A stretch of DNA of 64,000 nucleotides from Hippasteria phrygiana (Eukaryota; Echinodermata; Asteroidea; Valvatida; Goniasteridae), in contig JAZGUH010000370.1 in NCBI GenBank assembly GCA_037893225.1, positions 930,001 through 994,000 of the forward strand, read 5' to 3'. The notes under the pieces were generated by a model, which had not been told where the DNA came from, did no database searches, and was given only the letters and a program-made list of their open reading frames with translations. Made by a program: the position numbers and the translations under genes. Shown in pieces: positions 1 through 11,545 of the stretch; within the stretch, counting starts at the first letter, position 1, and each line of letters begins with the position of its first letter.

Positions 1-2341
1 TAAAGTCACACTTTGCCTTGAAATCAACCCAAATTTCATCTCTTTGTTAAGTTACCTTAACCTCAGTGTTGTAACCAAGTCATTTATTCTCAAGTCAAGT
101 CATGTCGCAAGTCAAATTTTCCCAAGTCAAGTCAATTCCCAAGTCAATTTTTCCAAGTTATGTACCAAGTCTCGAGTCAATTGTTAGTAAATAAAAATTC
201 CAATGACAAAATGACAATGCATAGGCTAGCACGCATGCACTGTACAAAATCAACCTGGTGTGCCATTTTGACAATTCTCCATGCAGCTCGGCCAGCGCTG
301 CGGCCCTGCATACGTACTGGACACCCAGCTTGCTATATATGCGCTATAGGCTTCTTTTTTAACTGATACCTGTATGTTTGTGTTTATTTTGACAGAAGTG
401 TTAATGCCAGCAAGTCAAATTTATTCAAGTCGAGTCACAAGTCATGTTCTTTCAAGTCAAGTCAAGTCAAGTCCCAAGTCAAAAAATTGCAACTCGAGTC
501 CGATTCAAGTCAAGTCAGGAAGTCAAGTCAACAAGACTGCCTTGCCTATTTCAAGGTCTGAGTAAGAAAATTCTACCATAATGTGTAATATTTTAATACA
601 GAGAAATAAAAAAAACAAAAAAAAACAAACAAACAAACAAACAAACAAGCAAGCAAGCATTGACTACGGACATACAGACTGGCGCCGCACATAGTGCAGC
701 TTGTATGCAGCCAAAAGCACTATAGGCCAAGGGCACCAGTCCGAATTTCAACGATCCGACTTTTCTGAACCAAACTGGCGTTCCCGAAATGATTTTCGAC
801 CACAATTTTCAGACGGTGCATTTTCAAGGGATGGCCGTGTACGTTATTAATATTCTACTAAATATCTGTCCAATCATAGAATCAGCCTTTTTGAGATATG
901 GCGGACACAATCGGAGGGCGCTGTTTGATTTTGTGCCATGCAAAAAAGGTTTACCCAAATCGAATAGCGCCCTTCTATTGTGTGCATTTAAACCAGTGGG
1001 CTTTAATGTGTTGATTGTGCTCTTGGCAAAATACTTCATTCAATTCCGGACTAGTTTACATGTGATATTGCTTTTCACCATTTTGGGGTGTCAAAATTCT
1101 CATTGTATATTGTAAATTATATCAGGATAAAATAAAAGTCGTGTGTACCGTGGTCTGATAAAAATTTGGGAACATGCGTTGGTGTGATTTTGTTTCCTCT
1201 CGGTAGCTAGCTAGTTTCCTGTAAATAATCTTGGTAATTCTGATTTTTTTGCCGAAGCAGATTTAATGCAGATAGCCAGCTTTGACTTTAGAAGGGAATC
1301 CACCATTTTGGACCGTATATCTGAACCCATGCAAAACTAGGGGTCTTCAAACAATGATAATTAGTATTTTTGAGCGGTCCAAAACACAAAAAAGTATTAT
1401 ATGGACAAAAGGTTTATCTTATTATTCATCTACTTAATTCACAAACTTAGAGGTGAAAAAGTTACTTCATAAGTTGCCATTGTTATAAGATACTATAATT
1501 TTGGAAATAATTTCGAAACGTTTTTCACAATAAAATCTTAACCAAAGAAAATGCCTCAAAATGCATTCATGTGTTGACAGATTAGACCTTCGTTAACACA
1601 ATGGTATCGATAATCATAATGTCAGCACGTTAGGCGCACATGGTCGCCATTTTTACAGACACTGGTACCCAGAAATTACACCTTAAAGTGCCATAACTCT
1701 GAAATGCAAGTACCTATCGAGCTAATTTTCATATCATTCAATTGCCCTTGCAATTCCCTTTCTATTGACATCAAATTTGTGACAAATAGCTCAAAATCCC
1801 AAAACTCCGGACTTCATCTTTAGTTTCGGTAAAAATTATCATAAATTAATTAATTTAAATAATTAAATACAACTCTTTGATATTTAGAGAGAAAAAAATA
1901 TCGAATTGTTAACATTTCAAATATGCCATTATGATTAAACGTGGGCAATTGTTTTCGTTCAATGTCTCGTTGACAAGTTTAAAACTTTGGTAACCATTGG
2001 TAACGCTGGAACATTCGCAGTTCAAGTTTAGAATAAAATTTGAGGGGATGCCGCGCCCCCAAAGCGCAGTCATAGCAACTTGAAACGATGCAAGTTCTCC
2101 CGAAAAAATAAATATATAGCGCCCTCTTGCGCTCACGAAATGAACGTAATGAAAAGCGCCCTCTATTGTCCAACTATTTAATTTCACGCGCGGGCGCAGA
2201 TTTTCAAAGTGGTCGATTCCAGTCTCAAACCACACAAAAACCTCTCCAGATTTCACGGCAAATACCATGACAACGAAGCCGCAGAGGTAACCCCAGCCAG
2301 CTTCAGTCGCACCCCAGCAATCCAGAGATCGTTTTTGAGCC
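1..2341. other. gene-free region upstream of CENP-A
   Basis: I see no convincing coding sequence here. The stretch holds AAGTC pentamer repeats (separate entry), a CAAA/CAAG simple repeat at about 610-658, and an imperfect inverted pair at about 905-985 around the motif AGGGCGCT. The last 300 bp before the CENP-A start should contain its promoter, but I find no clear TATA box. Open frames on the minus strand at 1909-2343 are not supported by any recognisable domain. Confidence 0.6.
75..545. repeat. AAGTC pentamer simple repeat, two blocks
   Basis: Imperfect tandem copies of CAAGT/AAGTC occur at about 75-190 and again at about 410-545, separated by unique-looking sequence. The unit resembles the AAGTCC core of the foldback repeats described further along the window, but I cannot show that they are related. 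Confidence 0.7.
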
Positions 2342-5300
2342 ATGGCCCGGACGAATCAGGTCCCTCCACAGAACCGTGGCCGTGGAGGGATGCGAAGGAA
2401 GGGCTCGACACCCAAGAGACGGGAGCCGGCGACACCACCACAGGGGCAGGACAACCGTCCGCCGAGGCCACCGTCCCCTCGACCCGTGGTGTCTCCGACC
2501 AGCCTGCCGTCCAGCGGTCAGCAAAGTAACGTTAGGCAAGCCACGCCTGGTGTGAAGAAAGTTAGAGGGCCCCCAGGCCCTGGTGGTGAGTATAGCCAAC
2601 ATACCACTGGTATTACCAGTCACGGAAAGATTTTACTTAACCCCCACCACCAAACTGGGTCAGAAACAGAAAAAAAACAAATTGACAAAATAACCTTACC
2701 ATCCATTCTAAGATTCTTGTTTTAGCGAGACCAGCGTTCGGCCATTTTTTTCCCTTCTTATCTGTCACCACACTAAATTTGTCTTTTTTGATTGATGATT
2801 TCTCATACAAAAACTGCTCGAAAATAGAAGAACGATATACCATTACCAAAATAGAAAGGAGGAAAGAGTTCCATATCCGGACATCACTTAAAACCTTGTG
2901 CACAAAGTCTATGGGCCATGACAGAAAAAATCAAAGTATTTTCAAAGAATAAGTTGAAAATGTTTCCCTCCTAAATTCGTGTTTCTTCATCAGATTTACA
3001 CCTTTTGGTAGTTTTTAAGTCATATTAACCCTCCTGTTCTCAGGGCCAAAATCGACCCAGCTGCTGTACAGATCAAAACCTATCAAATTTCAGATTGAAA
3101 CACACACAAACTGTCAGAGTTGGTGTTTAGAGATTTTGATAGGCTGTGATAGTTATGGGAAAATAAGTGATGTCCGGATATGGAACTCTTTCCAAAAAGG
3201 AAAACGTGCTTGCTTAATTGATGCTAGGCCTATTTAATTGGAGACTATTGGTAGGCCCTATTTAAATTTTTCAGAGAGCACACTTTCTCACAGGCGCGGC
3301 CATTTTTGTTTTTTTGCACGTGATCAGTGTTCTCATATTTTTTTCCTCGCAAGATTTGGGAAATTGGGTTAGATAATTTTTTCTTGTGAGATTTGGATGT
3401 AACATGAAACAAGCTTTCTGATGGTGTCAAACTTTATGGATTTTTTTTTTTAAGGTAAGAAATTTGACTATTGCATAGAAAAAAGTCAAATTTTTTCAAA
3501 TCTTAAACATTTTTTGAGAAAACTTGACAAAAAAGGGGTAAGCTGGTAAGAGTGATTTTGGGGAAGTTTTTTTTTTTTGCCTGAGCATTTCTTCAACTTC
3601 TCTTCACAGGTTTTTTTTTTCCAGCTTCCTAGCTACAGTGCGATAAAAGGAATCGTTGGTTTCAGTACCAGAAATAAGTAATAATTTGGGAGCCTTGTCC
3701 TCAAACTCGATCATTTTCCCAGATTCCCATTTCAGACAGAGAAAAAGGTGAATGCATCAGTTAATGTGTCTGCTAAATAACAATAATAAATAACGGGTCT
3801 TGTTTCGTGTACTATCAATTTTGTTAATGCAGAACGTCGCAGAAAGCACAGATTCCGCCCTGGAACCAGAGCTTTACTAGAGATTCGCAGATACCAGAAG
3901 ACGACTAATCTACTCGTTGCTAAGCTTCCATTTGCCAGAGTGGTAATTATTCTCCAACTGTGTCATTAATCCCTATCCTTTGCCAAGTGCCGTGGGGAAA
4001 GTGTAGTCTTAGTGGTTAGGATTTGTGACTCATGATCAGAGGTTCGGGGGTTGGAATCCAGCTACTGGCCATATGTATGTTGTGTCCTTGGGCAAGCCAC
4101 TTCATCCCCACTTGCCTCTCTCCACCCAGGAGTATAAATGGGTACGGGCATTAGCTGGGGAGTAACCTGCGATGGACTAGCATCCCGTTTAGGGGGGAAT
4201 AGAAATATTCTCAGTCGTTTTATTCTACCGAAACCGGAGATAAATGCCGGCCTGATGGGGCCGCATTGGCTCGTGACAGACTTAGCCGCGTCGCATCGCA
4301 GACGGGGCTCTATAAGTGCTTAGCGTTGTTCTTCTTCTTCTTCATCTTGTGCCAAATTCGTTTTTGCGACACGGCTCAACAGAAGAGGGCGCTACAACAT
4401 TTACTATGCTTTACTGATTCATAGGTGGACGACGCGGCTCCTGCACGAATTCCTGCTTGTTTTTTAAAACTTTTTTGCCAATTGCTAAATTTTGTGAAAT
4501 GATATGCAATAGACTTCTGCGAAGTGCTTTCCAACTAAAGTTTGCATGTATGTAGAGTAGGGCTGTCCATTTTTGAATAATTTAGTATTTGAATATTTGA
4601 TACTGCATTTTTGGCCGAATGTTCGAAACTCGCCGATCCAAGTTTTACACAGGCCGGCCGCAGCTGCCATCTTCGCCAGCTAGCATGGCCAAAGGTTGCA
4701 TACAAAGTGCGGCAGTTTGAATTTGCATGCAGCGATGGATATTATGGGCTGCTGGGGTGTTTTTCAGTAAGTACCGGAACTGTATAACTTAAACTATCAA
4801 GGGGCTTTTACCCAGCTAAAAAGAAAGGGACCATTAAACAAATAAAAAGTTACCGTGGACAAAAAAAGTGGCTTCCGACAATAAAAAAAAATGAAACTTT
4901 ACGATTAAAATAACACATTCGTATGTGCAAGTGCAGAGTTTTAATTTTTCGAATATTCAAACTGGCTGAAATCTATTCGAATATTCGGTTGATGATCAAA
5001 TATTCGGTACAGCGCAGAGCAAGTTCGGTTGGGCGACTAGAGTGACTAGACTTAACCTTAGTCAATCTAGATGTCACTCGAACGCTGCGTGGTTTGACTA
5101 GCTAATCCAACTGGATCAACATAGCTCCGGACCATGGTTTCTCTAGTCACTCGCGAGTTTACGTCACGGTTTCAAGATAGGAGGATAGGTAAACTGGGCA
5201 AGTTTTGCAAACGTTTCGTTAAATTGTTAGTTTTGCCCAATGATGATAACTCTTTGCAATCAGATAATTATTTATTGCACTAAAGTTAAGTAGAAAAAAG

Positions 5301-8300
5301 AAAGAAAGAAATAATAGAAAATAAAAATGACGTACCAACATTTGCTTCGTTAACAATAAGCAGACAACATTCTTTACAGTTTGTTGTTGCTACACAAACT
5401 AGATTTGACGTAGTTGATCGACTACCGGTAGATGCGTTCGAGTGAAAATAGACCACGCATGCGTGATTTGAATCGCAAAATTGACAAAAGGGGACTAGAT
5501 CAGCAGCACCCGAATTGCTCCCTAATGTAGAGATTGTTCATTGCCAACATTTTGGGCGTCATAAAAGTGACAATACCATAGCACCTTGGGACAGTGGGTG
5601 AAAAAATTCAAGTTTTGACAAAGCTGTGTGGATTTTTTTTTTATAACGCTGTTTAGATTGAACAAACTCTCGTTTTGTGTTTGTGTAGGTGCGTGAGGTA
5701 GCCAGTATATTTTCCCATCACGATCTGAAGTGGCAGGCGGCCGCTATCATGGCTCTACAAGAGGTAAGAATCAATTGTAACAATTTCTGTCTTTTTATTA
5801 GGCAGTTTGTGGGTTTTCTTAACCCCTTGGGCACGGTATTTTACGGGAGACATCAGGGTGTTGCAGCGGTTCTGGCAGCCAAATCGAACCGCTACAATGT
5901 GTTTGTGCAGTCAAGCATGACATAAACAATAATCTAACAATAGATTGAAACTGCACAAACGGCGGCCAATGGCGTCATCCGGCCTGGTGGCACTTTTTAT
6001 ATATATAAACTGAAAAATCAATGCCACAACTCTCTTGCAGTATTCTGCCGACTGGATTTTGCAAGAATATTAAATTTGAATGATGCCACTGACGTCACTC
6101 GGACTAAACACTGCACGTCATGATCTATTTTAAACCGTGGTAGCTACCTGACCTAAGATCTAGACGTCGGGGAATCTTCAGGTCAGGGAACCAGACTAAG
6201 ATGTGCGAAAACAATTCAAGCTAAATGTTTATTGTATGGTCCTCTAACTCTATTTTAAATTTGTCAAACAATCCACAAGGGAAACTGACTAGGTAACTTT
6301 GAATACATTTTCAAAGTGAACACAGAAACTGGCAGGAGCGGGATTCGAACCTGCGACCTCCGGGTTACCGTACCGGCGCTCTACCAACTGAGCTATCTTA
6401 ACCCTTTGCATGCTATGGGCGTAAATTTGCGCCCGCAACGTTTATTCCCTCACTGCTATGGGCGCAAATTAGCGCCCAATACGAGTGTCTATTTATTATG
6501 CATACAATCGGGCTTGTTTTGACCCCTGACCTCCATCCGGGTACTGTTTGCACACTTCGACATATGGAAGCCATTTTACACTCGAAACAACGATACATTT
6601 TCTGGAAAATTTGTTGTATTTTCATGGTTTTATCGTGTCACTAATCAGCGTAAAACAAAGGGCTGTAACCATGGACACCGCTGCAGCGTTTAGGGAGATT
6701 TTTGCTGATTCGGACTCCGGAGAATCGGAGTTTGAGGACATTTCGGGAGACGATAGTGATGATGCTTCAGCTATGTCAATTGACAACGTGGCCGATATGC
6801 AAGACGTGGCCGAGTCCGACGACGACTTCGTTCCTCTGCCGCCAGGAGGGGTCCAAGGAGGGGTCCAAGGAGGAGCCGTCCAAGGAGGTGGGGATGCTTT
6901 TCGCCAGGCTTTACCAAGGTCCTATGATCATAATTGGCTTATGGAGTTCAACCAGCCACATGGACAAATGATTTTTGACGGCGATGATGATACTGAACCA
7001 ACTGAATATGGGATATTTTCCCACTACTTTGACGGTGAAGTTTTGGATTTGCTGGTCACCGAAACAAACAGGTATGGTGCTACAACATTAGCAAATAAAG
7101 GAGGAATGGATGGGCTGCGCGCTCATTCTAGGCTGCGGAAATGGAAGGATGTTGATGTGGCGGAAATGAAAGCTTTCCTAGCGATTTTGCTGCTCATGGG
7201 AGTAGACAGACGACCCAATTATGACATGTACTGGACAACTGAATGGACAATTCAGGCGCCAGGAATCAAATCCATCATGTCCCGTGATCGTTTCTACGGC
7301 ATATTACAGATGCTTCACTGCACCGACAATGCGCAACTTACCCAAGCCGGAGATCCAAATCATGACCGCCGTGGGAAAATCAACGAGATTATGGATTTAT
7401 TGGTTCGGAATTGGAAATCTGGATACTATCCCGACAGAGAAATTGCCATTGATGAAACAATCATTCCGTTCAAGGGGCGGACAGGCATGAAGGTGTACAA
7501 ACCGAATAAGCCGCACAAGTGGGGCCTCAATTGTTGGAATGTGGCAGAGTCACGCACGGGTTATATCTGGAATACCGAACTCTACCAGGGGAAAAGAAAC
7601 AACCAGACTGAAGTTGGCATGTACAAAGCTTTGGTAATTCGTATGTGCCAGCCATTATTTGATAGAGGCCATCATATATACATGGACAACCTGTTCTCTT
7701 CGCCGGAATTGTACATTGAACTTGTCGCACACCAAATTGGAGCATGCGGTACACTGCGTGTCAATCGCATTGGTACGCCGGATGCCATCAAGGCTACAAA
7801 AATGAAGAAAGGGGACGACCTACGCTCTGTTCGTGATGGGGAGCTCTTGTTTCTGTCGTGGTACGACAAGAGGCAGGTCAACGTCATAACATCCGTGCAC
7901 AATGCTTCAACATTCCCCAAAAATGTTCGAGCACGAGGACAAAATGAGCCACGTAACGTTGACAAGCCAGTGGCTATTGAATGCTACACTAAATACATGG
8001 GGGGTGTAGATCGTGCAGATCAAGGCATGTGGTATATGCTGAACATACACAAAACACTAAAATGGTGGAAGAAAGTGTTTGTATATCTTCTTGAGGTAAG
8101 CTATGTAAATAGCTGGATTGTGTGGAAAGCCCTCCATCCTGGAATGCGCCAAAAAAGGGAGCAATTCCGCTTTGCAATCGTGCATGCCCTATTGGATGGC
8201 TACTTGAAATCGGATACTCGGCCTGGACGAAGATCCACAGACCAGCCTAGAAGGCTCACAGAGCGCCACTTCCCAACAACGGTAAACGCACAAACAGCAG

Positions 8301-9519
8301 CTGGGCGTCCCTCAAGACCGGATTGTGTTGTATGTTCCAATCGGAAAGTGAAGCGCCATCAAACTGAATTTGCTTGTGAACAGTGTGAACTACCTATGTG
8401 CCCCGTCCCGTGTTTCCGCAGATATCACACACTCATTGATTACAAGACAAACTGCGCACTAGGCTACCACAAATAATCTTTGAGAACAGTCGAACATTGA
8501 ACACTGTTATATTTGATCTTTCTTTTATTCAAATGCATTGAATTGTTTGAGAAAGCATCATCACTATGTACTGCATGTAAAACAAACCAAAATACATGTA
8601 CATGTATAATTCTTCAAGTTTTCGCTAGTGCACATGCTAACAAATGACCACCTAAAAATTATGAACCAAGTCTCCATATTTATTTGAAGTACATGTGGTC
8701 TACAGAAAACCCAAAATAATGTACAAAAAAATGAATAGAAAGTACATGTTTATTGTTTGGAAAGTACAACGATCGAAGGTGTTTACACACGTGTGTGTGT
8801 GTACAATTTTACAGTGTACTGTGTAACTGTATACAAACGTATGTACACACAGACCACTTTTTGGATAAAAAAAAACCTTGCAATTTGAAAATGTGCATTT
8901 TCTAAATTACGCATCTAAAATTAATTCTGTTTGCACTACCTGGTTGGAAATATTGTACTCTACAATAGTCTTATTTTGCAATTTGCAATAAAACAACTCC
9001 TTCACACAGAAAAACGCTTTTGAGTTCAAGCATGTATATTTTTAAGATTGTACAAAAAGAATCCAGCGGGCAGGGAATAGTGTGTGTAGGGATTGGTAGC
9101 ATGCAGAGGGTTAATGTCGCTTCCCAGGTTGTATCGTAAAATTGGGTGTGATCCCCGGCTATACGGCATTCTGGGTTTATGACTTCTCAGTAGCGCCCAC
9201 TCGAACAAAAGATACTGACAATTTGGGAGACCGCCAACATAGGGCAAGATAGCTCAGTTGGTAGAGCGCCGGTACGGTAACCCGGAGGTCGCAGGTTCGA
9301 ATCCCGCTCCTGCCAGTTTCTTTGTTCACTTGGAAAATCTATTTTAAATTTTCTGATTTCTTTGAACTTTCTCGTTCTTTCCAGGCCTCGGAGGCTTTTC
9401 TGGTACATCTGTTCGAGGACGCCAATCTCTGTGCCATCCACGCCAAGCGCGTCACCATCATGCCTAAGGATATCCAGCTCGCGCGACGGATACGAGGGCG
9501 ACAAGACGGCCTTGGTTGA
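2342..9519 (+). CDS. CENPA: centromeric histone H3 variant CENP-A (4 exons)
   Basis: Joined exons 2342-2585, 3833-3942, 5689-5763 and 9385-9519 give 187 residues. All junctions are GT-AG and the phases fit (1, 0, 0). The basic, Pro/Gln-rich N-terminal tail (about 82 residues, starting MARTNQ) is unlike canonical H3. The histone fold starts around [18 protein letters not shown]. Loop 1 reads FSHHDLKW: it is one residue longer than in H3 and has the Trp typical of CENP-A. The C-terminus is [11 protein letters not shown], close to the CENP-A tail that binds CENP-C in vertebrates. Known role: it replaces H3 in centromeric nucleosomes and nucleates the kinetochore. Being intron-bearing with a poly(A) signal also separates it from replication-dependent H3. 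Intron 3 (5764-9384) carries a piggyBac element and SINEs. The start fits because ATG at 2342 follows AGCC and opens the conserved MART. Confidence 0.93.
2861..3193. mobile_element. MITE with 29-bp inverted ends, family A copy 1
   Basis: The ends are a perfect inverted repeat starting GGAAAGAGTTCCATATCCGG and running 29 bp (to ...ACATCACTT). Length is 333 bp with no coding capacity. A shorter copy with the same ends is at 22224-22427. It lies in CENP-A intron 1. I could not define a target duplication. Confidence 0.8.
3989..4350 (+). mobile_element. tRNA-headed SINE with CTT tail
   Basis: The head (about 3995-4065) resembles a tRNA, with an A-box-like TTAGTGGTTAGG and a B-box-like GGTTGGAATCC. 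The body contains CCTTGGGCAAG and CACCCAGGAGTATAAATGGG, a signature I associate with SINE bodies in invertebrate deuterostomes. The 3' end is a CTT microsatellite (about 4332-4345). It lies in CENP-A intron 2 and is a repeat, not a functional tRNA gene. Confidence 0.75.
4558..5015. mobile_element. degenerate hAT-like MITE rich in CGAATATTCG
   Basis: It starts TAGGGCTGTCC and contains repeated GAATATTCGAA palindromes and a central AGCTGCCATCTTCGCCAGC region that matches the better preserved copy at 16546-16954. The right end is degraded, so its boundary is approximate. A further fragment of the same type lies at 63670-63725. Confidence 0.6.
6262..6397 (-). mobile_element. tRNA-derived SINE, left of the piggyBac insertion
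   Basis: Read on the minus strand, it has a tRNA-like head with B box GGTTCGAATCC and D-arm TAGCTCAGTTGGTAGAGC, followed by a tail ending in the shared motif at 6262-6320. The head is cut at AGCTATC where the piggyBac TTAA begins. The acceptor stem does not pair, so it is not a working tRNA. Confidence 0.75.
6402..9110 (+). mobile_element. piggyBac transposon, apparently complete
   Basis: The element is 2709 bp and is flanked by TTAA on both sides (6398-6401 and 9111-9114), the target site of the piggyBac superfamily. The left end is CCCTTTGCATGCTA and the right end is TAGCATGCAGAGGG, an imperfect inverted repeat. Just inside the left end are two palindromes, GGGCGTAAATTTGCGCCC and GGGCGCAAATTAGCGCCC (about 6418-6477), likely subterminal transposase-binding repeats by analogy. 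It carries an intact transposase and sits in CENP-A intron 3 in the same orientation as the host gene. Confidence 0.9.
6671..8476 (+). CDS. piggyBac transposase (DDE_Tnp_1_7 type), intact
   Basis: The protein has 601 residues. I chose ATG 6671 (context AACCATGG) because it begins the acidic N-terminus usual in this family; an upstream in-frame ATG at 6548 would add unsupported residues. The catalytic Asp motifs are visible in order: [13 protein letters not shown], then [14 protein letters not shown], then [11 protein letters not shown] cysteine-rich domain near the C-terminus ([18 protein letters not shown]) matches the zinc-binding domain that recognises the transposon ends. Known role: excision and TTAA-specific reinsertion without footprints. 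No stop or frameshift interrupts it, so the element may be recently active. A domesticated PGBD-type gene is the alternative, but flanking inverted repeats and TTAA argue for a mobile copy. Confidence 0.93.
   Translation: MDTAAAFREIFADSDSGESEFEDISGDDSDDASAMSIDNVADMQDVAESDDDFVPLPPGGVQGGVQGGAVQGGGDAFRQALPRSYDHNWLMEFNQPHGQMIFDGDDDTEPTEYGIFSHYFDGEVLDLLVTETNRYGATTLANKGGMDGLRAHSRLRKWKDVDVAEMKAFLAILLLMGVDRRPNYDMYWTTEWTIQAPGIKSIMSRDRFYGILQMLHCTDNAQLTQAGDPNHDRRGKINEIMDLLVRNWKSGYYPDREIAIDETIIPFKGRTGMKVYKPNKPHKWGLNCWNVAESRTGYIWNTELYQGKRNNQTEVGMYKALVIRMCQPLFDRGHHIYMDNLFSSPELYIELVAHQIGACGTLRVNRIGTPDAIKATKMKKGDDLRSVRDGELLFLSWYDKRQVNVITSVHNASTFPKNVRARGQNEPRNVDKPVAIECYTKYMGGVDRADQGMWYMLNIHKTLKWWKKVFVYLLEVSYVNSWIVWKALHPGMRQKREQFRFAIVHALLDGYLKSDTRPGRRSTDQPRRLTERHFPTTVNAQTAAGRPSRPDCVVCSNRKVKRHQTEFACEQCELPMCPVPCFRRYHTLIDYKTNCALGYHK
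9115..9345 (+). mobile_element. tRNA-derived SINE, right of the piggyBac insertion
   Basis: The body (9115-9241) is followed by a tRNA-like head (9242-9314) with TAGCTCAGTTGGTAGAGC and GGTTCGAATCCCGC, and then by the tail TTTCTTTGTTCACTT. It lies in the opposite orientation to the SINE on the left side of the piggyBac element. It ends about 40 bp before CENP-A exon 4. Confidence 0.75.
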
Positions 9520-9524
9520 ATAAA
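9519..9524 (+). promoter_or_regulatory. possible poly(A) signal AATAAA overlapping the CENP-A stop
   Basis: AATAAA begins at the last base of the TGA stop. If used, the 3' UTR would be very short. It is consistent with a polyadenylated, non-replication-dependent histone gene, but another signal downstream is possible. Confidence 0.4.
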
Positions 9525-10478
9525 AAAATACCATCAATTCCCTTTTTTTTTCCTCCAAAGTATTTGGGGTTCGAAAATCCTGCCAGTAGTTTTACTCGTA
9601 ATTGCATTGGGTACAGATGTATTCAGTTCATTTCATCCAGCAAGCCGAAGCGGTCACAGATTGTAAATAGTTTTTAATGTCCCCTGTTGCCATGGGAAGT
9701 GCCCTCATCCGGTGGGATTTGCTTTTCACCGACAAGGCCTCTGCCTTGGTTATGCGTTTATGCAAATTAGCACCGAGATGGGCACATTAATTTCATGGAT
9801 ACATTTGCCTAACACTGCAGACATGATCTCGATCAAAAGTATTGGTGGCATAAATATGAAAATATATAGGAAAACACATTCTCCCCTCCCCCCTGGGGAG
9901 AGATTGAGACTTTGTGTGTCACAATACTCGCATGAGAACTGTGACTGGACTAGCCTCTTGCGAAACGTTTTGTAAAAAGTATTTTTTTTTAATGTACAAT
10001 GTAGTGTATTTTCGATAGTGATGTAAATATGATTTAACCTGAACTCAATAAGACTCAAGTCCTGAAACGTAAAGTCATCGGAAGAATATCATGGATTCTT
10101 CACAGCCATTTCCAACAAAATCCAACGGGTACTTCTACCCTGCAAAATCCCACAAATTACAAAACTGCTTTCTGACTGGATTGACCTGAAATATACAAAT
10201 CAACAAAATTAGCTGGCCTAACGTTTCAAACTGAAGGCCAAGTTAAAAAAAAATACCAGTTGATCGTCCAGGTTTTTTTTTTTTTTTTTAAAGAGGAGGA
10301 TGAGGGCCTTTTTATTATTTTAATTTTTTTTTTTCAAGATGGCCGGCAAGCATTTAAATTCAAAATGGTTGCCAAATGTTCAGTTAAAAATGACCGCCAG
10401 CTTTTTATTTAGCTATTCTACTAGTGAGTCGAGTCAAAATATCCATGTTAAACATTGTTCTATGTGTTTGATTATTAA

Positions 10479-10628
10479 TTAACCCTAACCCTGCCAGACG
10501 CAGCACAGTGCATCTGTGGTGACAGCTTGACCTTGCTGCACTCTGCACACAAGCCAATGTGACAAAGTATGCAATCTGATGCGCCTGGCAGGGTTTCTAG
10601 CCAAAATACCCTGGAGGGTTAGGGTTAA
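10479..10628. mobile_element. TTAA-CCCTAAC foldback insert (interior type 1)
   Basis: TTAACCCTAACC at the left and GGTTAGGG...TTAA-type sequence at the right form inverted ends with TTAA at both borders. The interior begins CTGCCAGACGCAGCACAGTG and ends GCGCCTGGCAGG, a second inverted pair. Copies with the same interior are at 23788-23940 and 37447-37596. Confidence 0.75.
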
Positions 10629-11209
10629 GTACTACTCCATTGTCACGCACATGGTTCTGGGGGATCATCATGGGACTACTAGACGTTATACACAGCTCGC
10701 ATATCGCGAATGCCAGTGAACTAACGCCCTCGCTGGCTTTCTAAAGTATCGGGAAATGAAATCGATCATCGAAAGAATGGTGCCAAGATAAAGCGAAATA
10801 CATGAAAAATCTATCTTTCTTTTTTGAGAAAAAAAATAACAAATAACAAATAAAGTAAACGGCTTCAAAAAGAATGCGGGCAGGACGATCAACTAGCAAG
10901 TTCTTCCTAAAAGGCAAATTGTTGGATTTTGTTGGATTTAGCAGGGTTAGGGTTATTGTACAGGGTCGTCTGACAATACATTTAAATGTATATGTATATT
11001 ATTGCTTTTAATCCAAACATGCATAATTTGTAACAAGCTCATTCTTTTAGTTAGCATACACTTCACACTATGGAGTTAACTCCTAAAGGTCTTTCAACAT
11101 TCCAGTAAAAATTGAAATAAATTGACCTTCCAGGGAAGTTTGTATAAATGTATTTGATGCTCATAATTCCTACCGGCCTTAATTCCTAATGGGTCTAAAA
11201 ATTAAAATA

Positions 11210-11360
11210 ATTCCTTTGGTATCTACTGAAGATTTATCCTTTTAGATCTAGACCCAGGAAAATCGTAAGGGTTGTGGGGCTGGCAACCTAAAATGTGGCC
11301 AACCCCACCACCTCTGTTGTAGCCCTTTACCTAGAGTGGCTTTTAGCCAGAGTTGGAGTC
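11210..11360. repeat. dispersed repeat (GTGGCCAACCCCACCACCTC family)
   Basis: The block runs from TATCTACTGAAGATTTATCC through TGTGGCCAACCCCACCACCT to AGAGTGGCTTTTAGCC. Near-identical sequence occurs at 23636-23770, and in inverse orientation at 28390-28438 plus 30464-30565, where a hAT-like element splits it. No coding capacity is visible. Confidence 0.75.
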
Positions 11361-11545
11361 GAGTCCCTGCAAATCCTTTGGCAAGCCCAGTCAGAACTCA
11401 GAAGTCCTTTCATAAAGCCAGTCACAAGTAACTGGAAGAACAATGACAAAGGAATGCCTTTGTCAAAGCTCATTTGAATAGCTTGTGATTGGGATTAGGA
11501 CTGGAGGGCTTGTGATGGACTGGACTGGACTACATCTCTGCTTTC
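11340..11545. repeat. AAGTCC foldback repeat
   Basis: It shows the family plan: GAGTCCCTGCAA..., then AGTCCTTTCATAAAGCCAGTCAC, then the palindromic core GACAAAGGAATGCCTTTGTC, then AGGACTGGAGGGCTTGTGATGG at the other end. It is one of about nine copies in the window. Confidence 0.75.

Noticed and set aside
1909..2343. 144-codon open frame on the minus strand overlapping the CENP-A start
   Set aside because: No recognisable domain, and it overlaps the well-supported first CENP-A exon in antisense.
5023..5521. Possible TIR element with GAGCAAGTTCGG-like ends
   Set aside because: The inverse ends match only loosely and no second copy is visible in the window.
9242..9314. tRNA gene candidate with good D-arm and B box
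   Set aside because: The acceptor stem does not pair, many similar copies share the same flanking body and tail, and the anticodon loop lacks the usual T at position 33; it is a SINE head.
10479..10628. Interstitial telomeric repeat (CCCTAA) interpretation
   Set aside because: Only one or two units occur, always as inverted ends next to TTAA, which fits transposon borders better than telomere insertion.
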